From Lactarius indigo (Eukaryota > Basidiomycota > Agaricomycetes > Russulales > Russulaceae): a stretch of DNA of 64,000 bases. Below are positions 33,901 to 44,169 of the stretch, in pieces. The notes under the pieces were generated by a model. That model was given only the letters and a program-made list of their open reading frames with translations, did no database searches and was not told the origin of the DNA. Position 1 is the first letter of the stretch. Every line of letters starts with the position of its first letter. The stretch is from assembly GCA_025766275.1 (NCBI GenBank), contig JAFKAC010000055.1, positions 124,001 to 188,000 of the forward strand, read 5' to 3'. A program made the translations under genes and the position numbers.

Positions 33901-35455
33901 ATGTTTATATCGATTGTTTTATCAGTACCAAGAACTGTCGGCTCACCTGCACTGAGCCACACAGGGTATTCGACCAGCCCGCGCTTGATTTTGGCATGAA
34001 GAGCAGGCATACTTTGGTCGTCAAAGGGCACCTTGCCGCATACCAGCACGTACAAGACCACACCGAAGCTCCACACGTCAACCTCGGGTCCGGTATACAC
34101 CTTGGCATTGAGAAGCTCAGGCGCAGCAAAATAGAGGGAGCCGCAGAATGTTGATAGGTGGCCGACAGGATCGTATAGATTCGATAACCCAAAATCGATG
34201 ATCTTGATGTTGCCCGTCTGCGAAATGAGGATGTTCTCGATTTTGAGGTCTGCAGACGATATTAGAGATTACCCGAGAGCGATTCACGGGTCATGAGGGC
34301 GCACCTCGGTGCACGACGTTGTTCTTGTGACAATACTCCAGCGCACTTCCGATCTGCCTCGCGAACTTCCTTGCAACGCGTTCGCGTAAGCGGCCGTGGC
34401 TGATGATATAGTCGAGCATCTGCCCGCCGTTTATATACTCGAACACCATGTAATAATGATGTTGATGCGTGATCATCTCACGCATGCCACAGATGTATGG
34501 GTGATAGAGTAACTGTGAGAGCGCGGCTTCGCGGATCGTGCGAATTTCTTTAGAGGCATCTTTTGTGGCTTGTTTGGCAGCAGCCTCGGCGTTTGGTGCG
34601 CCGGGTACAGGTTGAACGGGAATGACACGAGGTAAAATTTTGACTGCGAGCTGTAGGGGGGTAATTAAACGCTCAGTGACGATAAATGGGGGAAGTGCAA
34701 ATGAGAAGACGAGAAAGTAGTATTCGCGCCGAAAATAGCTGTCAAAAAAACGCCCCCCGGCGCTCCAACAGACCCCTGTTGACCTAACCGCACAGCCCCA
34801 ATAATAGGTGCGCGCTGCGCGTGGTAAATGCAGGGAGTCATGCTGCCCTTCGCAACCGAGTGATGGGAAGAGTCCCGAGATGGAACAACTCGGATAGGAA
34901 AGGAACATGTGGAAGCGAAGAAGTAAAAAAAAGAGTAGGCCGGAAGGACGTGCGTCCACGCTGATCGGCGCCATACCCCAACGAGAACACGAGAAACCAA
35001 GCTCGGGATATCAGAGGGGTACAAACGGCGCATGGAAGTAGACCGCCCTGATGGATCAGGGAAACATACGGCGGGACAAAGGTCATGATGAACACGTCGA
35101 GGAGAACAGGCGACGATACACCGATAGATGTTGAGAACGTGATGAGACGACCGTATCAAATGAAAATATGGTCCTGGAAAGCAGGTGCGCCGATAAGAGA
35201 CAGCGAAAGATCACACACCTTTTCCCCAGTTATATTATGGTGAGCCAGCTTCACTTTGCCCATACTGCCTGCTCCGAGGGTCTTTGAGAGGGTGTAGTCA
35301 CCAAGAATGCGATTAGTTGTGCGCGGTTTTGCAGGGTCTGCGGTGCGCTGGGAATGTCTTGTAGGTGTGGCATGGGGTTGTTCGACATATTGTCGTGTGC
35401 GGTCGGACGACGTGCCGGAGTGAGAAGGCGCAAATGCCTGAGGAGGGAGAGACAT
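30915..35455 (-). CDS. KIN1: KIN1/MARK-type Ser/Thr protein kinase with C-terminal KA1 domain
   Basis: Six exons (35455-35219, 34650-34305, 34249-33947, 33890-31826, 31771-31072, 31019-30915) join in frame to 1251 residues plus TGA. The kinase domain starts at about residue 54. It has the Gly loop LGAGSMGKV (60-68), Lys83 in LAVK, catalytic HRDLKIEN (Asp195), DFG at 213-215, a T-loop with Thr228, and APE. All catalytic residues are intact. A long low-complexity linker with a poly-Gln run follows, then [14 protein letters not shown] and a C-terminal KA1 domain (about 1207-1251) ending [16 protein letters not shown]. The KA1 domain binds anionic phospholipids. Fungal Kin1/Kin2 act at the cell cortex in polarity, septation and exocytosis. 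The first intron is unusually long (568 nt). An upstream, unassigned first exon is possible. Confidence 0.93.
34651..35218 (-). other. unusually long first intron of the kinase gene, with an insertion
   Basis: GT-AG intron of 568 nt, about ten times its neighbours. Two copies of this intron exist in the kinase-derived pseudogenes at 19.4-20.1 kb and 25.1-25.7 kb. Both run directly from ..GATGGAACAACTCGG-like sequence to GATACACCGATAGATG-like sequence. The real gene has about 190 extra bases there (roughly 34905-35110). I see no known element in the extra part. Confidence 0.65.
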
Positions 35456-36114
35456 GGGACGCGGTCGGGCGACCGTCCCGCGCGGAATGGGTGCAGTCGT
35501 GGAAGCCGTGATGGGCGTGTCGGGGGAGTGTGAGTTGGCCGGGTGTTATGGGATGCGATCCTCGTGGTGGCTGCGGATATAATTTGTAATGATCAGACGG
35601 AGGTAGGGCGAGAGGAGCGAGGGAAGTGGGGACTGGGGTAGGTGGTGGAGAGGGATGGAGGGAGAAGACTGAGGAAGTGGTTGGGGTTAGGTCCAAGTCG
35701 AAGTCGAAGTCGAGGAGTTGGCGGGGCTCGGATGTTGGCAGAGCGGATGTTATTCTCGGTTGGCTCGAACTCGTGGTCGGGTTCGCGCTGCCTTGGGTTC
35801 AAATTAACAGCGCCCAGCACCCGAGTTGGGTTCGAACCCCCTTTATTGTCTTCTAACTCGACAGTTGAGACCCAATCTCTTACCTGGTTCGAGCGTGATG
35901 TTCGATTCCTTGTCCTTGTACTGTCGCTTACCAAATCACGCGAGGCTCTGTCTCCGTGATCAGCGCTAGATCCGCCGTCTAACTTTCGATTCTACAAGAC
36001 GACGGGCGACAGAAGAGTATCTATCTACATGACGATTATGATTGACTGGCAGGGTGAAAGTCGCTCGGCAACGAGGTAACACTATACACGACATAGGAAT
36101 ACGCCTACTCATCG
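35456..36114. other. kinase upstream region and SPC1 3' flank
   Basis: An AAGTCG hexamer run lies at about 35693-35716. A Pro-rich open frame on the minus strand (HYKLYPQPPRGSHPITP near 35560) might be an upstream kinase exon but is unproven. From about 35965 the sequence belongs to the SPC1 module that recurs at 42580 and 46850. Confidence 0.5.
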
Positions 36115-36547
36115 TCACTGCTGCTTCTCTTTTATCTCCTTCGACTTCGACGGTAGCCAATCAACCGGGTGTTGATTGAACATCGGCCACGGAGGAATTA
36201 TAATCTTCGCAATATCGGTTCAGTCGAGGTACGACGAGAAAAACCAGCTCGTACCGCAAGTATGAGACCAACTCCCACGCCAAAGACCGTGAACGTCATT
36301 TGAATGGACTGGAACAAGAATCCAAGGAAGAAAGCGAATATCTGGATGGAGTCAGTGAGAGGTTGCGATGGAGTTTGAGACACGGCCAACGCACCGCCAG
36401 CTCCATCACAGCATACTGAGCTATCCGCTCCACAAGCTTTTGGCCTTCAAAGTCCTGCATTCATGTCTGTTTAATGTCGTGAACCTGCAACGTTCAGAGT
36501 TGTGTGCGTACTATTTTCCCTTCGAGATATTTCTGAAGGCTGGACAT
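36115..36547 (-). CDS. SPC1: signal peptidase complex subunit SPC1 (SPCS1)
   Basis: Four exons (36547-36512, 36454-36395, 36341-36255, 36204-36115) join in frame to 90 residues plus TGA. Introns are 50-57 nt, GT-AG. The protein reads M..LQKYLEGKI then DFEGQKLVERIAQY. Two hydrophobic segments follow (IFAFFLGFLFQSI and FTVFGVGVGLILA), then the family signature PPWPMFNQHPVDWLP and a Lys-rich cytosolic tail. SPC1 is a small two-helix ER membrane subunit of the signal peptidase complex that supports cleavage and helps the enzyme avoid transmembrane helices. Two decayed copies at 42785-43040 and 47080-47530 show that this locus seeded the duplicated modules between the lectin genes. Confidence 0.88.
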
Positions 36548-38288
36548 GGTGATGGCGAGTCGCTGGTGCAGTCCGAGAACTTCACGTGATACACCTTTGG
36601 AAATCGGTCGCCTCCGGCCCGACCATGAAGCTAGCACTCAGCTGTTTTCCTTGTGCTCTGCGCTCATTGATTGCGAGCTCATTATTGGCTTTAACTGGCG
36701 CTCCAAGATACATGATGGGACCCATATATCCCTTTGTGCCTCGATGGTGGACATTCTGCGGGTTTCTGCCCAATGCGCCGCTCTTCTAGGATATTTGGGT
36801 TTGCCTTTTAGTCTTGTTTTAGTCTGCTTGACAACAGCATCAAAGAATTCCTTTGGGCTCCACACAGCTACGATATCACTGCCCGAACTCGATACTCATA
36901 GAGGGAGACCCCAGGACGCAGGAGCCGAGCAAGCATCCCGTACGTCGTACTACCGTGTATCCGCCGCCAAAGTCCGCCAGCAATTGAACCCGTCGCTCCG
37001 CGATCTGCGACTCAGGTTCGGTTTGCGCTTCCCGCGAAGCAAATCCAGCTTCGACATTTAGAATGCTATCTTCCATGTACTTAACAGGGGTGAGCACGTA
37101 AGCCACTTCATTCGAGCTTGGAATGGAAGCAACTGATGGGGTGAATATTTCCGTGCAGGGTCTTCACACGAGTCGGAATCAAATTTCAGGTCAAGATACG
37201 AATGATGATCTCTTGCGGTCTGCATCTACAACATGTCTACTACGACAACAGGACTGATGCGAACGCTCTGTTCCCGCATCAACGAATAGGCGACTGTCTC
37301 CGCTGTCAGCAATAGTGACCGTCAAACGACTGTTACCTGTACAAAACGTGAAATACAAGGAGTCACAGTACGAAGGAATGTCGCCCTCGATAATGAGACG
37401 TTGCTTTCCCATTATCCAGCCTTCAGGTGGCTAGAGAACCTGGGAGATCAGTCTTACGTCCCCGGCATCCCCGGCCATACATCAGTAGCCGTCTACTTGG
37501 GAACAGACTTCCCCACCCACGTGTCATCTCAATGCAATCTTACCGCTCCTACCGCGCATCAACGACGGTATTCGCGAAGGTGAGTTATGAAGATAGCTAT
37601 AAATAAAAAGTGCAAGATCGGTCACGGGGGAGCACGTACTTGCTAACTAGAGGCTGCCTGTTGATGTGCTAAGTGTGTCATCAACTTCCTCGTCCATCTT
37701 AAAGCGGAAGTTGCTATCGCCTGCTTCGGGGGGTACCCAATATGTAGTGCGTGGCGCCACTATCTCTTCCGTCTCCAGCAATGGCAAAATTCACCCATCC
37801 CCATGAATAAACGACATCACGAGAATCGATCTCTACTGTATATGGGACGTCACATGTAAGTTAACAAATGCAGTGCAGTGGAATGCCGAAAGCGGGGACC
37901 TCGGTGGAGTTTTAATCAGTGCCCTCAGCCGCCTCCGGCCCTGCCCGGAAAGCGTAGCGGCCGATTCGGAGCCCTCGAAGAAGGATTCCGCCCTCCTTGG
38001 TGTTTCCGAGTCTCATGAATGCCGGATGTTTTAGCGAGGACGACGGGGCAGATCCCGACCGAGACGGGAGCAAACGACGCAGTCCCGATGACCGGTACAC
38101 TGCTAAATAGGGTGTTGAGTCAGCGATAGATAGATAGGACATCCCCGAGTGCGCGTCCCTGCCCACACCGTGTCAGTCCCTGGGCGCAAGCTATCCGTGA
38201 GCGGTCGGAGGGAGTAGTATGGAAGTTCAAGAGGGGCATTGGACCGACGACTGTCCTCGGGTGTTGACCGACACTTGAAGTGAATGTT
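36548..38288 (-). other. SPC1 upstream region with degenerate coding traces
   Basis: Minus-strand frames look protein-like in places: MEDSILNVEAGFASREAQ at about 37072-37019, RLIIEGDIPSYCDSLYFTF near 37400-37340, and VEIDSRDVVYSWGWVNFAIAG near 37840-37775. I could not join them into one gene and do not recognise the family. Part of this stretch (36548-37110) is repeated at 43041-43575 and 47531-48100. A decayed neighbour gene of SPC1 is the likeliest reading. Confidence 0.35.
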
Positions 38289-38289
38289 C

Positions 38290-38788
38290 AACGCACTGAA
38301 GCGGAACTAATAATAGAATGTCCAGGGACTGGGGTGGGCGAATCAGAAATCATGTTTTATCTATCGGGCACGATAGCACTGTATGCGACTTCACCGGTTC
38401 CGAGTCACCACTTCGCTCTCCAGTGGCCGTGGCACTGGACTAGTACGCATGCGCCACAGTAATGAGCCGATAAACCTTGTCCTGCATGCGATTTTTTGAG
38501 TGATCTTTGGGAGATCTGCACTGACATGCACCCTTCTAGATCGGCCCAAAAACTGGTGCTTTTAGTTGACCGGAGGGCTACTACCAGTACGCCGATGCGT
38601 GTTATCCAGGACACCGAATTGCGCAATTCAATGCCGTGGCGGATCATGCACCATGACCGGATGTCCATCGACTGGCGATCTACGAACAGCTACCAACGAC
38701 TCGGACAGCTCTTGTGAAATACAAGCAACACAATTCCTATAGAAGTTCTGCCTATCAACCTGAGATACTAGAGAATTTGTGAAGCAAT
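38290..38788 (-). repeat. lectin 3'-flank repeat, copy 1
   Basis: It recurs at 39500-40204, 51000-51385 and 53330-53940, always at the 3' side of a minus-strand lectin. Shared words: CACCGGTTC.GAG/CCGGTTCACCGCTC, CAGTGG..GTGGCA and GTGTTATCCAGGACA.CGAATTGCG.AATTCA. Confidence 0.6.
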
Positions 38789-39395
38789 CTAAGAATCTAG
38801 CAATAGGGTCGAATTAGCCACGCCATTCGTTAGACTTGGCAAGCGCGACTCACGCTCTTCGAGCACCCAGACCTGGTTCTTTCCATCCCGAGCCTCCAAC
38901 AGTTGAAGCGGTCCACGGTCCGATTTTTCTCTGAGGAATTCGACGACGAGAAGAGTTCCACGGACCCAGATCCTGCCAAAGAGACTCAGAGTCAGGAGCA
39001 ATCATCGTCAGTGGGGTGCGTGATAAAACATACTTAACTCTGGGATTATCATGGTCCTCACTATCTGATAGAACTTCGATGTCCCAAAGCTGAGGCTCGC
39101 CAAGGCCGACGAGAGGGGTTCCGTCCTCCGGAGTAGTCTCAAATCCTAGGTACTTCTGTCGCCAGACTGACCGAATAGTCCATTGGCCGTCTTCCTGCCT
39201 CTCTGTGACCCACTGGAGCGTAATGAGGGACGAGCCGTCGAAGCGAAAGGCCGCTTAGTAGTACTTGTTGGTTGTCTTTGCCGTGGAAGTTCCACCCTAG
39301 GATAAATTGTGGTCGGCATCGTCAAGATCGAGGACTAACCCATTTTCCTCGTTCGCGATCTTGTAACGTTGGCCTGACTTGATAGACTCGGACAT
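38789..39395 (-). pseudogene. ricin-B-type lectin pseudogene
   Basis: It has the full four-exon layout of the lectin family. The start MSESIKSGQRYKI is at 39395, QQ|W exon ends are kept, an intron-2 GTATGT donor follows the VK codons, and GKNQVWVLEE leads to the terminal micro-exon and stop at 38789. Exon 1 carries a frameshift giving a TAG just before the NFHG..NQQ segment. A normal lectin cannot be made. The rest is well preserved, so the break may be recent. Confidence 0.7.
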
Positions 39396-39499
39396 GCTAC
39401 GATAGGTGGCGATCAGTTCGCTTGGGATTCCCTGTTGGGGCTCGTGACTCTAGGTTGATGCGAGATTACTGTAAGACGGCATTCAGCGACGCTTGCTCG

Positions 39500-40204
39500 T
39501 GATCAAGATACTGATCCATGTCCGAAAGGTGCGAGGGCACCTCACGTGTCCTTATAAATTTCCCACACACACATTCTAGTCACTAGCATATCCGAGCCTC
39601 GCGTCTCGCTGGCGGGGACCCAATGGAAGAACGTCTAGTAGTGACCAGGGTAGTCGACTTAGGGCCATGGCTTTACGTATAGTGCTGATGGATATTTCAA
39701 GCTCGACATGTGACTTTCACCGGTTCACCGCTCGCCAGTTGTGATGGCAGCGGACTTATAGTGTAGTCGGGTTCATGACGTGTGCGTTGCAGCCGCAGTG
39801 GGTCGTCAACAGATAAACTCTATCCTTATGAAGCGCTCGAGCAACCTTTAAGATGTCTGCACTGCGTGTGCTAGTGCGCTTCCGGACCAACTGATACTTC
39901 TGTTGATCAGTGAGCTTTTGGTGCTCTGATGCTTCGGATGCTCCAATTTCTATCCGGGGCTCTGTCGAAATGCGCGAATCAATGCCGGAACGTCACTGAG
40001 AAATCATGTCTGGTGGCCTATGAACGGAACGGGCTACAGCAAACAGCCCCTGCGTGCGGTAGTACTTTGTGGACTCGAACCAATCCGACGACCTTAGCCA
40101 CTCCTTACCGTGGCGCGCCGGCAATAGATTAAGAATACGACCCTACGGACAGCAAATTCTCACTATCACATACTTAGGATATTACAGAGCCAATCCCTAA
40201 CAAT
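39500..40204 (-). repeat. lectin 3'-flank repeat, copy 2
   Basis: It lies between the 3' end of the two-domain lectin and the upstream side of the lectin pseudogene. It contains GATGGATATTTCAAGC and ACTGATACTT words shared with 53480-53700. An exact pol III B-box word (GGTTCGAGTCC) occurs on the minus strand at 40081-40071, without a complete tRNA around it. Confidence 0.55.
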
Positions 40205-41439
40205 TCAAGCATCTAGTAAAGCCGAGTTAGCCGCGTGATTCGCCAGATCTCACCAATACACGACTCACATTCTTCGAGCACCCAGACCTGGTTCTTTCCT
40301 CCCCGAAGCGTGCACACTTGAAGATCAACATCGGGATGCCCCTCTATGGGGTAATCGGCGACGAAGCAAGCGCCACGGATCCACTGGCAGAACCTGTCGA
40401 AGGAACCCAAAGTCAGCAGCGATCGCCAGTGAGGTACGTGATACAACGTACTTAACGCTAGGCTTAGCAGCGTCACAACCTGGTAGAAACTCGATATCCC
40501 AGAATTGAGGGCCGTCGAGGCCGACGAGACGTGCTCCATTGTCGGGGACTTTCTCAATGCAGAGGTACTTCTGTGGCGTGACTGATCGGACAATGTATTG
40601 GCCGTTGCCCTGTTGCTCTATGATCCACTAGGGCGTGTCATGGTTTTGTGAGGCACATGGTGTCTAAATGGTAGCGAAGGTTTTTACCTGTTGGTTTGCT
40701 CCACCATGGGAGACATGTCCGATGACCGACCGGTTGTTTATGCCAGACAGATCGAGGACCAGCTTGGTTTGCTCGTTTGTGATCTTGTAGCGCTTGCCTG
40801 ACTTGATCGACATGTTGATACGGGGCAACCAGGAAGAAACTAGTAAAGTCAACTTAGCTGCGCCGGTCACCAGACTTTGCCAATATGGGACTCACACTCT
40901 TCGAGCACCCAGATCTGGTTCTTTCCTCCCCGAGCCGTCCACAGCTGAAGATCAGCTCCATTGGCTCGCGCATCTAGGGGGTATTCAGCAACGAAACAAG
41001 TGCCACGGACCCTCTGGCTGAGCCTGTCAAGGAACTCAAGGTCAGCAGCGGTCACCAGTGAAGTATGTGATAAAACGTGCATAACGCTAGGCCTAGCAGG
41101 GTCCTCATTGCCTGGCAGAATCTCGATATCCCAGAACTGAGGCTTGTCGAGGACGACGAGATGTGTTCCATTGTCTGAAGCTTTCTCAACTCCGCAGTAC
41201 TTCTTGGCACTGACTGATTGAATGGTCCATTGGCCGTTGACCTGCTCGTCCAAGATCCACTGGGGCGTGTCGTGATTACATGAGGTACGGATTATCCCAA
41301 GTAGCGAAGTTGTTACCTGTTGGTTCTCTCCACCGTGGGGGTTCCATCCAGTGACGGACTTGCCGTTGCCATTCAGATCCATGGCCAGCTCAGCTAGCTG
41401 GTTGGTAATCTTGTAACGTTGGCCCGATTTGATGGACAT
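40205..41439 (-). CDS. two-domain ricin-B-type lectin A
   Basis: Seven exons (41439-41317, 41259-41081, 41023-40896, 40839-40688, 40627-40452, 40393-40269, 40212-40205) join in frame to 296 residues plus TGA. Each half is one beta-trefoil of about 140 residues. It starts SIKSG(Q/K)RYKITN and has QxW-type motifs at NQQ|W (split by an intron), FWDIE and GKNQ(I/V)WVLEE. The linker is FSSWLPRIN; the second domain still has its own ATG (40813). The family binds Gal/GalNAc-type glycans and serves fungal defence or storage. There is no signal peptide, as expected for cytosolic fungal lectins. Intron 2 has a GC donor, and its 57 nt are open in frame. Independent short genes are the alternative reading. 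Confidence 0.7.
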
Positions 41440-42060
41440 GCTGCGATAGGGAAAACAGCTGGTGAACAGTTCGCTTTTATATACTAAGGGAGGTGAATTT
41501 TCAGAGACGTTATTCATGACAGGCAAGGCAAGTACCGTGCATTAACCTCCGGAGAGCGGCCGCGTGCCTGCATGGGTGATGCCAGAGTTTCTCTTCAAGA
41601 AACGGGAATATGCTCGGAACGTTCTCTCTGTGGAGCTCATGCGCACATAGGTTAGCTTGAGGTGTACGGGACAATTGATTGATGTAACCTTCAATATTAT
41701 GACAGGGTAACAAAACGAATCGCCAGCTGAGCCTCGGCCCTGAATATTCTAAACGAGGTATACGCACGTTCCCTGTTCGATGTTGAGTTATAGTTTACGT
41801 CAACTGTCGTTTATGTGTCGACTCTAAGTTACTCTCGCATGTTCGAAAGGTCTCGGGAGGCGGATTCCGCAGTAAATACACTTGGGTAATGGTTAGAATA
41901 GCTCTAGACAATACAATATCGGTGGCACGTACTCGGAATCTGATCGGGGAGTCGGACAATAGTCCATTCATAGGCGGTGTTGAATGCGCGGTCGGAGATC
42001 GACGAGACCAAAGCATGAGGCTCAGGGACAGGGACTACGAGGTTCTGAGTCATTCCAGAT
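41440..42060 (-). repeat. lectin upstream region, minus orientation
   Basis: The reverse complement matches 43576-44169 (upstream of lectin B) and 48100-48666 (upstream of lectin C). Words: TTGTATTGTC..AGCTATTC, CCGAAACCTTTCGAACATGCGAGAG, GAATATTCAGGGC and CAATCAATTGTCCCG. With 43576-44169 it forms a roughly 600-bp inverted repeat around the SPC1-derived module. Confidence 0.75.
41474..41483 (-). promoter_or_regulatory. TATA box of lectin A
   Basis: TATATAAAAG on the minus strand, about 35-45 nt before the start codon. The other intact lectins have a comparable box at the same distance. Confidence 0.6.
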
Positions 42061-42149
42061 GAGCTTTACCGCACGAGGATAGCATTCAGCGAATGCACAA
42101 AGAAACTCCCGATGTAGAGAGATGTAGTAAAACGCCACCCGGTACTGAC

Positions 42150-42780
42150 TTTGCCTATTGTTCTCCGAAATGATCGGACAATGTGGCGGACGGACATCTA
42201 AGCTTCAGGCCACGCAAAGCGCGGTCGTGATACCTTTGGTTTCCGAGACGAGTATGACTGGTGATCGCATTCTTGGACCATTCTCTGGGCGTCAGGTGCT
42301 TCAAGATCGACTACGTCACGGCTTTGTGCCACCCCATTTAGCGCCCCGTTCAACCTGAATGGTAGAGAGACAGCCAGAATCTTGCGACTGGACACAAGTC
42401 CACGATAGGTGCAGTTGTTTTCAAATCAGACCAAGAAGTGCTATTGAGTTGTAAAATTTTTTTGCTTGAGGAACGTGTATGGAGTGTCCGTAGAATGCTG
42501 CTCGATCGTAAGCAGTCAGGAGAGAAAACACGGCTTGCTCACCAAACCGTGCGAGATTATGGTTTCCGCAATCAGCACGAGATCCGCCGTGTAATTTCCC
42601 ATTCGGCATCCGAGCTACAGCATCCTGTAAGCTCGTCCACAGGTCGTCGGAGGGAAGTCTACATGACGATTGGTCAGCAACACGGAAGTGGCTCGACAAT
42701 GAATGAAGGTAGCATCACACACGACACAGGAGCACGTTTTTTCATCTGCATTGTTGTTGTTCTTTTGTCCCCTTTAATGG
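42150..42780 (+). repeat. module between lectin promoter and SPC1 copy, copy 1
   Basis: It recurs at 46430-46960 and 55130-55530. Words: CCGAAATGATCGGACAA, GCATTCT.GGACCATTC, GCTTGCTCACCAAACCGTGC and GCACGAGATCCGCC. From about 42580 it is homologous to the 3' flank of SPC1. No coding frame is shared. Confidence 0.6.
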
Positions 42781-42784
42781 TAGC

Positions 42785-43040
42785 CGAGTAGCCGGGTGTT
42801 GATTGAACATGGTCTACGGAGGAGTATTCAACTTGTCTTCAACAATAACGGTTCAGGAAACGTGGACGAGAAAAACCAGTTCGTACCGTAAGTACAACAC
42901 CAGCTGAACTAGCTCCCGGGCCGAAGATCGTCAAGAGTAATCGAGTAATCGGCTGTAATGGAGTCGACCAACGCACCGCCAACTCCGTCACAGCGTGATG
43001 CTCTATCTGTTCCACAAGCTTTGGCGATTTCATTTATGCC
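42785..43040 (-). pseudogene. SPC1 pseudogene, copy 1
   Basis: The minus strand keeps exon 2 (KLVEQIEHHAVTELA) with the GTGCGTTGG donor, part of exon 3 (VFG-like to VVLTV) and the start of exon 4. About 50 nt of exon 3, coding for the first membrane helix, is deleted, and exon 4 no longer reads PPWPMFN. A run of 17 T (43095-43111) lies where exon 1 should start. Confidence 0.75.
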
Positions 43041-43575
43041 TGTCTAATTTTCTCTTACATTCTGAATGATATGCACACTGTTCTCCCCTTGAAGTTTTTT
43101 TTTTTTTTTTTCGAATCAGCATTTTCGACGGTGATAGACTTGGTGATAGATGATTGACTGCACGTGCACGTGATACGTCTTGCGGGCCCGCCCGCCACGT
43201 TGGCATTCAGCTGTCTCACCTAGTTCTCACCTTTGGTCTCACCTGCCAGTGGGCCTAAGTCTCCCCTTACTCAGCATTCGTTGCGGGATCATTCTTGGCT
43301 TCTCCTGGTGCTACAAGATACATAAAGAGACACATATATCCCTTGTAACCCGGTGATGACGGAAAGGCGGAATTCTGCGGATCTAGAATTGCGACTCTGG
43401 TTCGGTCTGCTCGTTCCGCGGGGTAAATCTAGCCTTCATGAATTTTAGAATGACATCTTACCACATAACGTTACATCGGGGGGTTTCTTCGTGCATTCAC
43501 TGCATTCGATCCTCGTGCAGTAAACCTCATCTGGAATGCCTCCGAACTTCGTAGTCCCGGTCCCTGAGCTTTACT
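43041..43575 (-). repeat. SPC1 upstream region, copy 2
   Basis: It aligns with 36548-37110 and 47531-48100: CACGTGATACG, CTTCTCCTGGTGCTACAAGATACATAAAG, GACACATATATCCC and GATGACGG. No gene. Confidence 0.6.
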
Positions 43576-44169
43576 GTGCCTAGGTCTCGTCAATTTCTGA
43601 GAGCGCACTCATCCTCCGCCTATGAATGGACTATTTTTGGCTCCCCAATCAGATTCCGAGTTCGTACCACCAATATTGTATTGTCCGAAGCTATTCCCAC
43701 CGTCACCCAAGTCTATGTGCTACGGAGTCCGCCTCCCGAAACCTTTCGAACATGCGAGAGTAAATTAGGGGTCGACACAGAAACGCCAATTGACATAACG
43801 GGTGTACTGCAGTATTGAACAGGGAATGCGCGCGCTTCGTTTAGAATATTCAGGGCCAAGACCCAGCTGGCGATCCACTCTTCTTCCCCACCAAAGTATT
43901 GATTGTTACATCAATCAATTGTCCCGTCCACCTACTCAAGCTATTCCATGTGCGCATAACCCCACAAGGCAGGCGATTATTTTGAGCATATCCCTGTTTT
44001 GTGAAGAGGATGTCTGGCGTCACCGATGCAGGTACGCGATCCCTTTCCGGGGGCTAATGTATGGTATTTACCGTGATCTTGTCTGTCATGAATAGCGTCT
44101 CTGAAAGTTCACCTTCCGGATAGGGTATATAAAAGCTAACCATCCACCACCTGTTTTCCCTATCGCGGC
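43576..44169 (+). repeat. lectin upstream region, plus orientation
   Basis: It is the inverted partner of 41440-42060 and the promoter region of lectin B. Confidence 0.7.
44126..44135 (+). promoter_or_regulatory. TATA box of lectin B
   Basis: TATATAAAAG, 35-44 nt before the ATG at 44170. It is followed by CCACCACCTGTTTTCCC, a leader shared with the other lectins. Confidence 0.65.

Noticed and set aside
35800..35832. tRNA-like word GGGTTCGAACCCC
   Set aside because: A T-arm-like word without acceptor, D or anticodon arms at the right distance.
36546..37061. Plus-strand open frame of 171 codons
   Set aside because: It is antisense to SPC1 upstream DNA and is not kept in the two homologous copies; composition looks random.
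40071..40110. tRNA-like segment on the minus strand
   Set aside because: It contains an exact B-box word but no cloverleaf can be drawn, and the sister repeats do not keep it.
40664..40870. Separate short lectin gene starting upstream of 40813
   Set aside because: The open frame crosses the conserved intron and linker; it is better explained as the fourth exon of lectin A.
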